DNA of 64,000 nt from Pogonophryne albipinna (GCA_028583405.1 CM053250.1:40536230-40600229); one strand, 5' to 3'; shown: positions 38,831-51,036, counted from the stretch's first letter. The notes: generated by a model from the letters alone, not told the origin. Made by a program: numbers and translations.

Positions 38831-39970
38831 TCAGCAAATGTCTACATGCTAAACTGCAGACCTCAAGAAGAAATAATACTTTCATTCACTCACAGCAAAA
38901 GTTACTTTACTTACTATAAAAACTCACGGTAAAAAAATGCACTCCCTATTCCATTGTCATGAAGGTGGAATCTAACTATATCCAGAATAAGTTTTATTGG
39001 ATCCAGGCTAGAAACATGTTTATTTCTGCTGTAAAGTTGGGCATTTTAACATGGGGGTCTATGGGAATTGCTCCTTTTTGCATCCATCCCCTGTCGGCCA
39101 CTAGATGAACTGCAGTTTGTGGCACTTCCTTCTGGGCTTCCCGGCTCTGCGCTATGAAGCGCTGATTGGCTGTGGGTGGGCCATTTTTACTTTACATGAC
39201 ACTGTTCAACACTTCATTCTGCTTCGCTCTTTAACTAAACAACCGCGGATGTCTTGAAAGACTCTTTCGCTAAAGATTTTGAAGATATCCGCGTTCTTGT
39301 GACACGTAAATACTACGCTTCCTATGTTTTGGTCCGGACTGCGTTCACACCAGCAATGAATCGCTCCAGAGTTCGCAAGCAAGCGCTCCGAGACCACTTA
39401 TTTTAGGCTGACCAGAGTCCGGTTGTTTAGTTCACTTGAGAGGTCTCGGACTGCGTTCACACCGACCCAAATGAACCGCACCAAGCGGCTAAACGCACCA
39501 GGGTTCGATTCAACCGGACTATAAAAGGCTGGTGTGAACGCACCATGGATGTTTAAAGTTTGTATTTGTCTAATATCAGTTTACTTTTCATTAATGAAGT
39601 ATGACGCTGCGCTGTCAGTACACTTGTCCCTGTTTGTGATTGGTCAAAAGTAGCTAACCCCGCCCCTTTCACGTGAACACGCTCTCAGCCGGACAGAGAA
39701 TCCCTGGCTTGATTTACCGAGTTGACAACAAGCGTCGTAGGACCGCTTTAGCGAGATCTCATTTGTTTGGGTTAGTTAAGATAACTCAAACAGATCCAGG
39801 GTCTGTTGAACTGGCTTCGTAGTACAGGGCACTGGTGGCTGCATAGCAGCGCTAATGTCAAAGACACAAACATTATTTTTTTATTTTACCAGGATGCAGT
39901 GACAAAAATATTTGGGAAGGCTGAAATGCTGTGGCGTTTTCTGAAATGCTGTGGTGTCTTGCACTTCAGG
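38831..39970. other. Interspersed-repeat-like sequence, no genes
   Basis: 39000-39120 contains ATGGGGGTCTATGGGAATTG, and 39330-39545 repeats GGACTGCGTTCACACC twice (39337, 39448). Both look like fish interspersed repeats that I cannot classify. Confidence 0.35.
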
Positions 39971-39974
39971 GCCA

Positions 39975-40058
39975 CCGTAATATCTATATATCTGTCTGTC
40001 TATCTGTCCGTCTGTCTATCTATCCGTCCGTCCGACCATCTATCTATCTATCTATCTA
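39975..40058. repeat. (TCTG)/(TCTA) simple repeat
   Basis: Tetranucleotide tract abutting the left end of the hAT-like element at 40058. Confidence 0.9.
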
Positions 40059-40242
40059 GGGGCGGCGCCAGGCGATAGCTTGCAGTTTCTACAGCAACAC
40101 CAATAATTGGCCTTGCAACTGCTAAGCAACCCCAAGAAATGTATGTTTTTTTTTTTATATATGTGAAATTCATAATTTGAAAAATGATTGATTCGTAAAT
40201 GATATGCTACAGTACAGTACAAGCTCGGCTCTGTGTGTGTGG

Positions 40243-40327
<85 letters not shown>

Positions 40328-41469
40328 CTATTTAATATAGCCTAGTTGTAAGAAATGTAGTAAGAAATCATTCCAATGTGTAGGCCTACTATAGGACAGT
40401 AAAAATAATAAAACTTTTTAAAAGGGGAGTGATTAGTAGAATATGCATAAATAGAAAGAAAGAATGCTAACTAGGTAACATAAGATAAGAATAAACCAGT
40501 TTAAATGAGTTATTGGTTGTGATCATATTCTAAAGATGTTTGGATTATTGAAAAGTTTACAGCTCCCTTTCATCTGAGTGTTGAGAGCTGTATCATAAAT
40601 TCATTTTGTGCTCAAAGTGCAGCAGATTGATGCATTTCACTTCAACATTTTAAAACAAATCTTCCCGGGGGTGCATGCCCCCGGACCCCCCTAGGGGATG
40701 TGAGGTCCACCCCCAAATAAAGCAGGTTAAAATATTTAAATTGCATAGTAACTAAAACTGAAAACTGGTCCGAGAGAGATTGTTGTTGCTGCGCTAACGG
40801 ATATTAGATGCTGTTTCTACAACAAAGTGAAAGGAAAGTCCTCTCCTGTCAGATAACGTCAGCTCAGTGAGGTAAAGGACTCTCTCAGTGTTTAGTTAGT
40901 TAACTTTAGTCTAAGTTATCTCAGTGGGTCTCAAAACAGTTTGATCACCATTTATTCCAAGTATTTCCGAGGCACACCTTCATATGATCATTATAGTTAG
41001 GCTATAAAACAATAAGAGCATAAATGAAAAACAGATATGAAATACTATATGACAGTAAAACAAGAATAAAGTTTAAAAGGGGAGTGATTAGTAAAATATA
41101 CGTAAAGAAAAAGTACATCTGTTTACAGTTGTTTCATATGGGTGTTGAGAGACGTATCCATAGATCTCTTAATTTTGCCCTCAAAGTGCACCAGATTAAT
41201 GCATTTAACTTCAATAATTAAAAAACAAATCTTCCTGGGGGAGCATGCCCCCGGACCCCCCTAGGAGGCTGGTGCGCCCTCCACTTGTAAAAAAAATAGC
41301 CCTTCCTATATGCCGTGAGCTGATTATCGAGCCTTCATTGTAACAGTCACGGGTGTACTGCATGTGCGTGTGGGGAGTTTTGCAGTAGAACATTTCACTG
41401 TAGCCCATAGCTACAGTAATGGGAAACCCCCACAGACCCCCCAACAGAAAATCTCTGGCGCCGCCCATG
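40058..41469 (-). mobile_element. Full-length copy of the hAT-like family nested at the left edge
   Basis: Inverted ends GGGGCGGCGCCAG and complement of CTGGCGCCGCCC. In reverse complement it follows the order of the 645-1823 copy: GAAGGCTCGATAATCAGCTC, the CCCCCGGACCCCCCTAG module, CACTCCCCTTTTAAAC, and the CACACACAGAGCCGAGCTTG segment. It holds a duplicated module (40560-40740 and 41140-41290). TSD unclear because both ends meet simple repeats. Confidence 0.6.
40248..40325. repeat. (GA)n microsatellite
   Basis: About 39 GA units within the hAT-like copy. Confidence 0.97.
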
Positions 41470-41580
41470 TAGGTACAGTAGACAGACAGACAGACAGATG
41501 GATAGATAGATGGATAGACGGATAGATATATATATATATAATGGATAGATAGATGGATAGATAGATAGATATATAGATAT
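41470..41580. repeat. (GACA)/(GATA) simple repeat
   Basis: Tetranucleotide tract between the hAT-like copy and the palindromic MITE. Confidence 0.9.
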
Positions 41581-41584
41581 TTAT

Positions 41585-42017
41585 AAAACGGACAAGTCAA
41601 ATCAAGCAATCTGATTGGTTATTAGCCGTGATATACTGAGCGTATACCACAGGTAGAATTGTAAGTTACTTTTCACAACAAGTCAGTATCCCTCCGCGCC
41701 TAAGAAAAACAGTATACAGTTGGGCTGAAAAGCAAACTGCCTGCAGTTTGCTTTTCAAACTGGAACAAGAAAGCAGCGGAGAAGTAACGGGGCAGAAACC
41801 CTCCTTTTTACGCAGCGGTCCAGACATAGACATCAAAACATATTCAGTGTGCAGTTCCTTTGGCATTAGGGCAGGGATATCTATATACTTTCCAAGGTTT
41901 GACATAATGAATTGTGCTACTTTTAAAGCAAGCAACGATGTTTTCAAATCTGTAATCAAAGAAGTCCGCAAAAACGCTATCGACCAATCAGATTGCTTGA
42001 TTTGACATGTCAGTTTT
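41585..42017. mobile_element. Palindromic MITE with 35-bp inverted ends
   Basis: Left AAAACGGACAAGTCAAATCA continuing AGCAATCTGATTGGT is the near-exact complement of 41983-42017. Non-coding. Confidence 0.7.
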
Positions 42018-42680
42018 AGAAATATATTTAAATTTATTCCGTTACGAAAAACAAACTTACAAAGCATAAAATGGAAACATTTAAGATTAACTTCGACCTC
42101 CGGGGGGGTCTTACTATGGAGGAGTGGATTGAGTAGTGCCTATCTCCAGAAAAAAAAAGCACCTTCACGACGACATGCAGAGCTACGTGAAGAGCAGGTA
42201 GACCAACTGGGAAAGTACCACCATTCAAAAGCTTTCTGGTGCGGGTCTTGAAACAAAGCAGAGAAATGATGACCGTTAGTGGCCACAGGTGCGAAAGCTC
42301 TCTCCAGAGCTACTGCAAGCCGAATCTTGGGGACCGGAGAAAGTGGTGCAATATTCTCGCCACACCAAGCAACAGCCTAGAACAACCTCAACCTATACAA
42401 GTAACCTCGTAAGCCATGCTACTGATGCTGGACAGTTTTTCAGTGGGTGCACAATAAACGGCAACATACAAATGAATGTAAATAAATAGCCAAATAATGG
42501 ATCAACGCTCTGTCTAATATGTTCGCTAGCTGTTAGTGTTGTTGCATAGCAACCACCTCGCACTATGTTTTGTGCAGAAGGCAACGGAGGGACTATTTTA
42601 TTTTGAACATCATTATTTAATAACAACAACTATTTAAATTAGAGTGTGTATTTTTCTTTCATATTGCCACACTTGGTAAC
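42018..42680. other. No gene recognised
   Basis: 42100-42400 contains GAGGAGTGGATTGAG- and CAGAGCTACG-like text resembling old transposon coding sequence, but no frame holds. Confidence 0.3.
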
Positions 42681-42717
42681 CGTTTTATAAAAGCAATAGC
42701 TCACTTCAGGCCGTGAT

Positions 42718-43165
42718 TGTTAGGAACCTTGACTCAATAGCTTGGAGGACTCAAATGCACGACCCAGAGACAAAAAGGTTTGAAGAAAAAATAGTCTTTA
42801 CTTGCAAAAACAAAATCACTCTTTTAGAGGAAATAACAAACTGACAAAACGTAAAGCGCTCTCGTGGAGGGTAAAAGGCAAAACACTGACTTTCATTAAA
42901 CAATGGCTTAGATCTTACTTCTTGGAGCAATGAACAAGACGAACCGACAACGAACAAGGGGAGACAGGACAATATATACATGAGGTAAGTGGGCACAGGT
43001 GGAAACAATCAGGGGCGGGGCAGACACTGACGATGGCGTGAAAAGGAACCAGAGCAGGAAGTAAAGGGACCTGGAATGAGACACGGTGAGTACAAAATAA
43101 AACAGGAAGTGGAACATACACTAAACTAACATGACAAAACTTGACATAATTGACGGGACACAACA
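42718..43165 (-). repeat. Gypsy 3' LTR
   Basis: On the minus strand TGTTGTGTCCCGTC... to ...GGTTCCTAACA, 448 bp. Preceded by the purine-rich AGAAGGGGGGGTAC polypurine tract (43166-43179). TATATATT at 42978-42971 lies 30 nt before GTCGGTTCGT, the predicted start of R. Confidence 0.92.
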
Positions 43166-46100
43166 GTACCCCCCCTTCTAGGGCCGACTCCTGACGGCCC
43201 AGGCTGCTCCGGGTGACGATCATAGAAGTCACTGATGAGTGTCTTGTCCACAATGAACGTTGAGGAGACCCAACAACGTTCCTCAGTGCCGTAACCCTCC
43301 CAATCAACCAAGAATTGTCGTCCTCGGCCCCGTTTGCGGACCGCCAGAAGTCTCCTAACTGTGTACACCGGGCCACCTTCAATGATCCGGGGTGGTGGAG
43401 GGGGCTTGGAGGCGGGAACCAGAGTGCTCTCTCGAACTGGCTTGAGTTTGCTCACGTGAAACGTGGGATGGACCCTCAAAGATCTGGGGAGTTTGAGGCG
43501 CACAGAGACAGGGTTAATGACTCTTGAAATTGGGAAAGGACCCACAAACCCACAAGCCAACTTCTTGGAGTGAACGTGTAGGGGTAGATCCTTGGTGGAG
43601 AGCCAGACTTTCTAGCCCGCCCTATAGAGGGGAGCCGCACGCCGGTGACGATCCGCCGCTGACTTCATCAGAGTCGAGGTCCGGAGTAGCGCCTGCCGAG
43701 CACCGGCCCAAACCCGCCGACAGCGTCGGACCATGGCATGCGCGGATGGAACCTTGACTTCTTCCTCATTAGCAGGGAAGAGAGGAGGCTGGTACCCATT
43801 AGCACACTGGAAAGGGGAAAGACCCGTGGCAGCCGAGGGGAGAGTGTTGTGGGCATACTCTATCCAGGTAAGGTGGTCGCTCCAAGTGGTCTGCTTCTGG
43901 GACACGAGGCACCTGAGGCATGTTTCAAGGTCTTGGTTCAGGCGCTCTGTCTGACCGTTGGCCTGCGGGTGGTAACCGGAAGATAAGCTGACGGTGGCGC
44001 CGAGGAGCTGGAAAAACTCCTTCCAGAAGTTGGAAATGAACTGTGGTCCTCTGTCAGAAACTATGTCACTGGGGAAACCATGGATTCTGAACACGTGAGT
44101 TAACATGACCTCTGCCGTCTTCTTGGCAGAGGGAAGTTTGAGCAGAGGAATGAAATGTGCCATCTTTGAGAAACGGTCTACCACCGTCAGGACGGTAGTG
44201 TTACCTTTGGAGGGCGGTAGTCCAGTCACAAAGTCCATGGAGATGTGCGACCATGGTCGCTGAGGCACTGGGAGGGGCTGGAGAAGACCCATCTGGGCCA
44301 GGGACGAGGTCTTATTCCGGGCACACACTGGACAGGCCGCCACGTACTTGGAGACCTCTTTTTTCATGGCCGGCCACCAGAACCGCTGCTTTATGGCAAA
44401 CATTGTTCGTCGGACACCCGGATGGCATGTGAACTTGGACGTGTGAGCCCAGTGGATTACCTGAGAGCGTAAAGACACAGGGACAAACAAGCGGTTGCCT
44501 GGACACTCGCTGGGTGCCGGGCTCACAACATTCGCCTGCTTCACATCTGTTTCTATCTGCCATGTTACCGACCCAACCACACAGTTCAGTGGAAGGATTG
44601 ATACTGGTTCCTTGGCATTATGTTCAGGCTCAAAGAGACGAGACAGTGTGTCTGGCTTACGATTTTGTGTACCGGGCCGAAAAGACAATATGAAGTTAAA
44701 TCTGCTGAAGAACAGCGTCCACCGGGCCTGACGTGAATTTAGTCGCTTGGCTTTCCGAACATATTCTAAATTCTTGTAGTCAGTCCAAACAAGAAATGGT
44801 TGCTCCGCCCCTTCTAGCCAGTGTCTCCACTCCTCCAAAGCTGCTTTGACAGCTAGTAACTCCTTGTTCCCCACATCATAATTTTTTTCAGCTGAGGTCA
44901 ACTTACGCGATAGATAGGCACAGGGGTGCATCCTGTTATCCTCGGAGGATCTCTGGGACAACACAGCCCCGATGCCCTCGTTGGATGCGTCAACCTCAAC
45001 CACAAACTGTCTCTGGGGATCCGGAACAGTGAGTACAGGTGCCGTGGTGAATCTCTTCTTGAGGCATTGGAAGGCGGACTCGGCCTGGGAGGTCCACTGA
45101 AATGAGACTTTAGAGGAGGTGAGAGCATGCAAAGGTGCGGCTACAGAACTGAAGTTGCGTATAAACTTCCGATAAAAGTTGGCAAACCCCAGGGATTGCT
45201 GAACCTTTTTGCCGCTATCCAGAGTGGGCCAGTTGGCCACCGCACTGACCTTGGATGGATCCATCTGCATCTGATTGGCGGTGACAATATAGCCCAGAAA
45301 GGAGACAGTGGTTGCATGGAAGTTGCACTTTTCAGCTTTCACATACAACTGATTCTCAAGAAGCTTCTGGAGAACTTGGCGGACATGCATGACATGAGAC
45401 TGACTATCTGGGGAGAAAATCTAAATATCATCCAGATACACAAAAACAGAAACATTCAAATACTCTCTCAAAATGTCATTTACCATGGCCTGAAATACAG
45501 CAGGAGCATTACATAGTCCAAAAGGCATGACCCGATATTCATAATGTCCGCTTGGGGTGTTGAACCCCGTTTTCCACTCGTCTCCCTCTCTAATCCTGAC
45601 GAGGTGGTAAGCATTCCTAAGATCGAGTTTGGTAAAAACTTTAGCGGTTTGAAGCAGTTCAAATGCTGAAGACATCAGCGGGAGTGGGTGGCGGTTCTTA
45701 ACAGTTATTTTGTTCAATGGGCTGTAGTCAATGCATGGCCTGAGCGACCCATCCTTCTTACCCACAAAGAAGAATCCTGCACCAGCAGGTGACGAAGAGG
45801 GACGGATTATCCCCGTTTTCAACGAGGAGGAGATGTAATCGTCCATGGCCGCACGCTCCGGTCCCGAGATGGAATATAAGCGCCCCCTAGGGATGGGTGC
45901 GCCAGGCAGCAGGTCGATGGCACAGTCAAAAGGACGATGAGGAGGCAGTGACAGAGCTTTGGTTTTATTAAAAACCTCCTTAAGGTCATAGTAGCATAAG
46001 GGGACCTTGGAAAGGTCAGGACAATCTGAGCTTCTAACCGAAACTGCAACAGTTTGTGGGACTCTACAGGACTGTTCACAATTTCCTCCCCATCCCTTAA

Positions 46101-46686
46101 TTTGTCCTGAACCCCAATCAATCTGTGGGTTATGTGTCTTTAGCCAAGGAAACCCCAAAATCAGTGGATGTTGTGCTGAATTGAATAGATGAAACTGCAT
46201 TATTTCTACATGATTATTATCAATTGTTACTTGAATGGGTTCCGTACAATCAGTTACTTTACACATTAGTCTGCCATCTAGGGCGCTGGCATTGACAGGA
46301 TGCTTGAGAGGGACAGTCTTAATATTAAGGCGTTTAGCTAAACCCCAGTCTATGAGGCTTTCATCAGCCCCAGAGTCAATTAGCGCCCCCAGAGTATGTG
46401 TCTGACTGTTATCTGTGACTTTAACCTGGGTGAGTGTGCGAGGAGGATAGTTAGAGGAAATCTTGCTCACCAACGCCCTCCTCATGGTTGGTGAGCATGC
46501 CCTTTTCCCGGGCATGCTGCCTGCTGGTGACCCGATTGGCCACAGTAAAAGCAGCATCCCTCCTGCAGGCGGCGCCGTCTTTCCTCTGGAGAAATCCTTG
46601 TTCTCCCGAGCTGCATTGGCTCCTCCGGTGCCTGTGATGGCGCTGTTCCTGCTGGGCCTGATGAAGAGTGAAACAAGGGATCCCAT
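43126..46686 (-). pseudogene. Gypsy pol: protease, RT, RNase H, integrase, chromodomain, with two nonsense codons
   Basis: One frame runs through, apart from TAG codons at 45423-45421 (straight after the RT catalytic YLDDI) and 43614-43612. Protease [35 protein letters not shown] and VFVYLDDI; RNase [13 protein letters not shown] and [13 protein letters not shown]; integrase zinc finger HPGVRRTMF...CPVCARN; catalytic [22 protein letters not shown]; chromodomain [19 protein letters not shown] then LVDWEGYG at about 43390-43270. The chromodomain places it in the chromovirus branch that includes fish sushi-ichi. Gag and pol use different frames, overlapping at 46482-46686, so a frameshift is expected. 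Confidence 0.93.
43166..43179 (-). promoter_or_regulatory. Gypsy polypurine tract
   Basis: AGAAGGGGGGGTAC on the minus strand directly before the 3' LTR; primes plus-strand DNA synthesis in LTR elements. Confidence 0.75.
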
Positions 46687-47546
46687 GAAGGCTGCTTATC
46701 CAGAGAGCACCCCTGGTGGCTTGGATGTCTTGTTGCAGTTCGGCACCGTTCTCTCTCTCTTTCTCTGAGGCGGTTATCAACTCGGATAGACATGGAAATC
46801 AGCGATTCCAGGTCTTGTGGTAGTTCTAGTGGAGCCAGGTGGTCTTTGATGGTTTCAGAGAGTCCATTCCGGAAAGCGTCTATTAATCCTGGGGTGTTCC
46901 AGCCACTGTCTATGGCTATGGTACGGAACTCTATGGCATAATCTAACACTGGCCGTGGGTGCTGTTTGAGCTGCATGAGTACACGGGTGGCCTCAGCGGC
47001 AGGTGAGATAAGATCAAAAATCCTGCTCATAGTGTCTTTGAATGCTGTGAAAGATCTACATATACTGGAGTCTCTTGACCACTCCGCAGTGGCCCATGCG
47101 GCAGCTCTGCCAGTTAAATGGGAGACCATACATGCTATTTTAGCCTCATCTGACACAAACGCGGCTGGGTTAAGTTTGTAGTGCAGGTCACACTGGACTA
47201 GGAAGGTTCTGCAGTTGCCAGATTCACCTGAATATTTCTCTGGCTATGCCAACCGCAGTGGGACAGGAGAGAAACTGACCTCGGCCTGATTAGCAGCAGG
47301 ATTAGCATCAGGTGGCGTAGCAGAAATCGGAGCTGTAGAAGTTGTCTCTAGATGAGTGAGGACTCTGTGGAGCTGTTCTGCCAGCTGGTTCACCTGCGAC
47401 GTGACAGAGGTTTAGAAATCCTCCTGGCGATCTGAAAGGTCTTTCACTCCATGGCTAATCGTTTTTAGCTGCTCCTGGTGCTGATAGATGATGTTTCCCT
47501 GTGCAGACAGGGCAGTCTGGAGCGTCTTGGGGTCGGCTGAGTCCAT
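46482..47546 (-). pseudogene. Gypsy gag with two nonsense codons
   Basis: Start ATG at 47546, 17 bp after the 5' LTR, reading MDSADPKTLQTALSAQG. In-frame stops TAA at 47414-47412 and TAG at 47246-47244. Then open: CMVSHLTGRAAAWATAEW (retrotransposon gag), DAFRNGLSETIKDHLA, and the CCHC knuckle [14 protein letters not shown] near the end. Structural nucleocapsid protein of the element. Confidence 0.85.
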
Positions 47547-47550
47547 ATTG

Positions 47551-47560
47551 GTCGGTTCGT
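47551..47560 (-). promoter_or_regulatory. Candidate self-priming primer-binding site
   Basis: Two bases after the 5' LTR the minus strand reads ACGAACCGAC, the exact complement of GTCGGTTCGT inside both LTRs (47794-47785 and 42948-42939). That 10-mer begins 30 nt after the LTR TATA box, the expected transcript 5' end. A usual tRNA site beginning TGG is not seen. This fits Tf1/sushi self-priming. Confidence 0.6.
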
Positions 47561-47562
47561 TC

Positions 47563-47991
47563 TGTTAGGAACCTTGACTCAATAGCTTGGAGGACTCAAA
47601 TGCACGACCCAGAGACAAAAAGGTTTGAAGAAAAAATAGTCTTTACTTGCAAAAAACAAAATCACTCTTTTAGAGGAAATAACAAACTGACAAAACGTAA
47701 AGCGCTCTCGTGGAGGGTAAAAGGCAAAACACTGACTTTCATTAAACAATGGCTTAGATCTTACTTCTTGGAGCAATGAACAAGACGAACCGACAACTAA
47801 CAAGGGGAGACAGGACAATATATACATGAGGTAAGTGGGCACAGGTGGAAACAATCAGGGGCGGGGCAGACACTGACGATGGCGGGAAAAGGAACCAGAG
47901 CAGGAAGTAAAGGGACCTGGAATGAGACACGGTGAGTACAAAATAAAACAGGAAGTGGAACATACACTAAACTAACATGACAAAACGTAAC
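47563..47991 (-). repeat. Gypsy 5' LTR (larger part, interrupted)
   Basis: Matches 42718-43146 nearly base for base. The last 20 bases continue at 58416-58435 beyond the retrovirus. TATATATT at 47824-47817. Confidence 0.92.
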
Positions 47992-48295
47992 TGTCAGAGA
48001 ATATTTTAATCTGATCACTTGGTATATTGAGTTTCTCAGCGTTCCTGAGAACCTGTCAAAATTACAAACATATGCTTCTCATTAAGTTGCAATAGTCCGT
48101 CCCTCTCAGATATAACAGATCTGATTCTTTTGTCTCTTCAGAGTTTTCTCGTGGTCTGCTTACATGTTGTAGTGTGAATGGGCTGCGTGAGGCTCTCCGG
48201 CCGTTATCTGTGAACTTTCAATAAATCTCAGGTGTTTGATTAAACAACGATTCCAGTCTCCATCTTTCCTGCGCCGCTCTGAAGTTTCCGTAACA
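47992..48295 (+). repeat. Retroviral 5' LTR
   Basis: TGTCAGAGAATATT... to ...AAGTTTCCGTAACA. Poly(A) signal AATAAA at 48220-48225 marks R/U5. Confidence 0.95.
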
Positions 48296-49083
48296 AATTG
48301 GCGTCACGAACAAGGATACCAAAAAGATCGTCAGAACTGGTAAGTGTAATTTCAAATCTATATTTGGACATTGCCTTACCAGAATCTGTTATTGACGGTA
48401 TCATAAAATTACCTGTGAAACTGAGCGGCTGCAATTATTTTTTTTGGTAAACTTCTGCATTAGAAAAAATGTCATGCATCTGTATTGAAACAGATCGCCA
48501 AATTCTGGAGATTTCAGCGGTTAACTGGTTAATTTAATAGCAGACATCTCCTCGGATCTGCTAAAGTGTGTGTGTAATTTCACCCCCACCCCACTAAGGC
48601 GTAGCAAGCAGAGAGGGTGAAACGCGGAATGACACAATATTCTCTTCCTCACACCATTTGTCGATTTTGGAACTAAACAAAAACGATGAGAAATGGGAAG
48701 GATGGTCTGCGGGAATGTGTGACATACTGTGTTTCATAACAGATGAGTTGTTGAATTTGGCTGTGGTTGGAAGACAGGGTAAATTAAAAAAAAGCCTCCG
48801 CTCTCGGCGGACGGAGAGAGCGCAGCACTGCTAAATTCGCATAGTGGTTGTTGATTGAGAATAAATTAATTATTGCTCTTCAACAGATTCCGTTCTTAGC
48901 ACGTGTACAAGTATATATGGGCAGAAGGCACTCATATTAAACAGATATTTCCCTACCCGCTGAGATCTCCCTAATTCGGATTAAATTAAGCTGGATGAGT
49001 TTTTGCAGTCACCTGGGGCTTGTTACGAGTTCATGTTTGTTCGTCTAATTGCAGTGTTTGTTTTATTGTACTAACCGTTAAAC
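48296..49083 (+). other. Retroviral leader with candidate major splice donor
   Basis: About 790 bp non-coding region for packaging and splicing. GTAAGT at 48340-48345, shortly after the primer site, is a good donor for a spliced env mRNA. No open frame of note. Confidence 0.65.
48299..48316 (+). promoter_or_regulatory. Retroviral primer-binding site
   Basis: TGGCGTCACGAACAAGGA starts three bases after the 5' LTR, in the place and with the TGG start expected for a tRNA 3' end. I cannot assign the tRNA. Confidence 0.7.
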
Positions 49084-51036
49084 ATGGGTAATACTGTCTC
49101 CACAAATGAGTCAGCTGGTAAGAGGAAAGCGAATGCACGTACCAAAACATCTTCTAAAAATCCGATTACAGACAGCCACTACAGTCATATGTTTTCCCCT
49201 AATATGCCGTCTGGAATTGTCGGAAGAACCTTGGATTGGTCGAAAGTTATGCCGTTTACCTCGTTACTTTGTGAACACTCACAACAGAAAAATCAGAAAG
49301 GGAAGATTGAATTTGATTGGCCTTTAACCGGTACTTTTGACATGGCCGTGTTGTGGCAGGCATTTAAACTGGTTGAAAGTGAGGCGAATTGCTCCTGGGA
49401 TATAACATATATGAAAGAATGTGTTAAAGCTTGGATGTCTATTGCAGAGAAAAGAGGTTATGATGAGCGGAAAAATGAAAAATCAGTTGGCACCGAGCGA
49501 GGTTCAATTGAACTTAAAGCGTTGATCGATAGAGTTTCTAAATGTGCGGCGAATTGTCATTTGCTTAGTCTAGAGGCTGCTTTTGATGTTAAATCAGAGA
49601 ACATGTCCAGAATTAAGGAAAGACACGGAAAGGATGTTACAGCCATTGCTAAATCCGTAATGTATGATTGGTTGAAAAGACAGGGAAAGTCTCCCACACC
49701 ATCTCAGCTCATTTGCATTTTAACAGACAATGGGCTGCTGGAAAAAGAGCAGGCTGTGTCTCTCTGTACAAAAATGATCCCCGCAACGGAACTCTCAAAT
49801 CATGCTGCGAGAAACTCCGATGATGATCTTTTCATTACAGCTGCGGTTATCATGAATGAAAATAATTTGAGATATCAGCCAAGACAATATAGAGAAATAG
49901 ATTCAGGACGACAAGAAGAAATGGAAGAGGTAGAGGAAGGGAATTCTTCAGAAGGCAGCCCGTCAAGAGCCCCCACTTTTCCTCCTCCGCCACTCCGTTT
50001 ATACGATTACCTAGGATCGCCGGACGGCAGTGCGGGAACGCAAACATCTCAGAATAATAATCCTGCTGAAACTGTGACAGCCCCGAAAATTATGATAGGA
50101 GAAGTTCCAGTTTTTAGGCCTTGGACACCCGCGGAGGTCATTGATGTCACTAATCACGCTCTCAGTCCCACTAAAAGCCCAGATGAGTATCTGTCGTGGT
50201 TGACTAATGTCTGCTCAGTTTATAACTGTTTGGTTCATGATGTTAAACAGCTGATAATTCTAACATACACGGCAGATTGGCCCACGTGCAGAGACGAATT
50301 TACATTTCCTGAATGTACGCCTGCAGGGGATTGGCCTCAGACACAGACGCGCGACATGTGGATTCAGAACGTGGCTGCTTTGGCTATTAGAACATGCGCT
50401 AAAACTCACACAGATTTTTCCCAAGTGACGGCTTGCGTACAGAGCCCAACAGAAGCTGTCCCAGAATTTATCCAGCGTTTCATGACAGTGTGGGACAATA
50501 ATGCTGGCATTAAAAGGGAGGGCAATGATTTGTTCGCTATACAGAGTTTGTTGCATAATTTAATCCCAGAGACAGCTCAAGCCTACATGATGGCGACTCC
50601 TGACTGGCAAGTTAAAAACTGGCAACTTACGATAGCCACAATGCGTGCCCTGCATCGGAGCCAGATATTTCTGACCCCCAGAACTGCCCAGCTAATGCAA
50701 CTATTGCCTAAAAATACACAGGCTTATCAGGGTGCGGATAACTCCCAGCAGTTTCAGGGACAACACCGCACACAGGGAAGATCACAGGATTATCAAAATA
50801 AGAGCAGACAGCAGCAGAAAAATAATTCCAAAAGGTTGATGCCATGTCATGTTTGCGGTGCAACGGATCACTGGGCGGGTCAATGCGAGAAGAGGTGGGG
50901 TGCACAGCAGCAGATACAGTCTTTGCCTGCTCTCCCCCAGCCTCCTAGGCATCCTGCATTGATGCCACCTCCACATTATGACAGACAAGCTCAACATGGC
51001 CAAAACGGTCAGCAGAGTGGATTTAATAGAAGATAG
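49084..51036 (+). CDS. gag: Retroviral Gag polyprotein (650 aa)
   Basis: Structural polyprotein that forms matrix, capsid and nucleocapsid. Starts MGNTVS, an N-myristoylation signal (Gly2, Ser6) for membrane targeting. Proline-rich segment with PPPPLRLYDYL near residues 297-307, possibly a late domain. A capsid major-homology-like stretch (PTEAVPEFIQRF) near residues 453-465. One zinc knuckle CHVCGATDHWAGQC (CX2CX4HX4C) near residues 588-601, as in gammaretroviruses. Fully open, ending in TAG at 51034-51036. The protease frame continues in phase after that codon, so occasional read-through would make Gag-Pol. Confidence 0.93.
   Translation: MGNTVSTNESAGKRKANARTKTSSKNPITDSHYSHMFSPNMPSGIVGRTLDWSKVMPFTSLLCEHSQQKNQKGKIEFDWPLTGTFDMAVLWQAFKLVESEANCSWDITYMKECVKAWMSIAEKRGYDERKNEKSVGTERGSIELKALIDRVSKCAANCHLLSLEAAFDVKSENMSRIKERHGKDVTAIAKSVMYDWLKRQGKSPTPSQLICILTDNGLLEKEQAVSLCTKMIPATELSNHAARNSDDDLFITAAVIMNENNLRYQPRQYREIDSGRQEEMEEVEEGNSSEGSPSRAPTFPPPPLRLYDYLGSPDGSAGTQTSQNNNPAETVTAPKIMIGEVPVFRPWTPAEVIDVTNHALSPTKSPDEYLSWLTNVCSVYNCLVHDVKQLIILTYTADWPTCRDEFTFPECTPAGDWPQTQTRDMWIQNVAALAIRTCAKTHTDFSQVTACVQSPTEAVPEFIQRFMTVWDNNAGIKREGNDLFAIQSLLHNLIPETAQAYMMATPDWQVKNWQLTIATMRALHRSQIFLTPRTAQLMQLLPKNTQAYQGADNSQQFQGQHRTQGRSQDYQNKSRQQQKNNSKRLMPCHVCGATDHWAGQCEKRWGAQQQIQSLPALPQPPRHPALMPPPHYDRQAQHGQNGQQSGFNRR
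51034..51036 (+). promoter_or_regulatory. UAG read-through codon between gag and pro-pol
   Basis: TAG followed by GGGTGCCATGG; the frame stays open for 573 codons downstream. Gammaretroviruses and some relatives express pol by suppression of such a codon. Any RNA structure after it was not tested. Confidence 0.7.
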
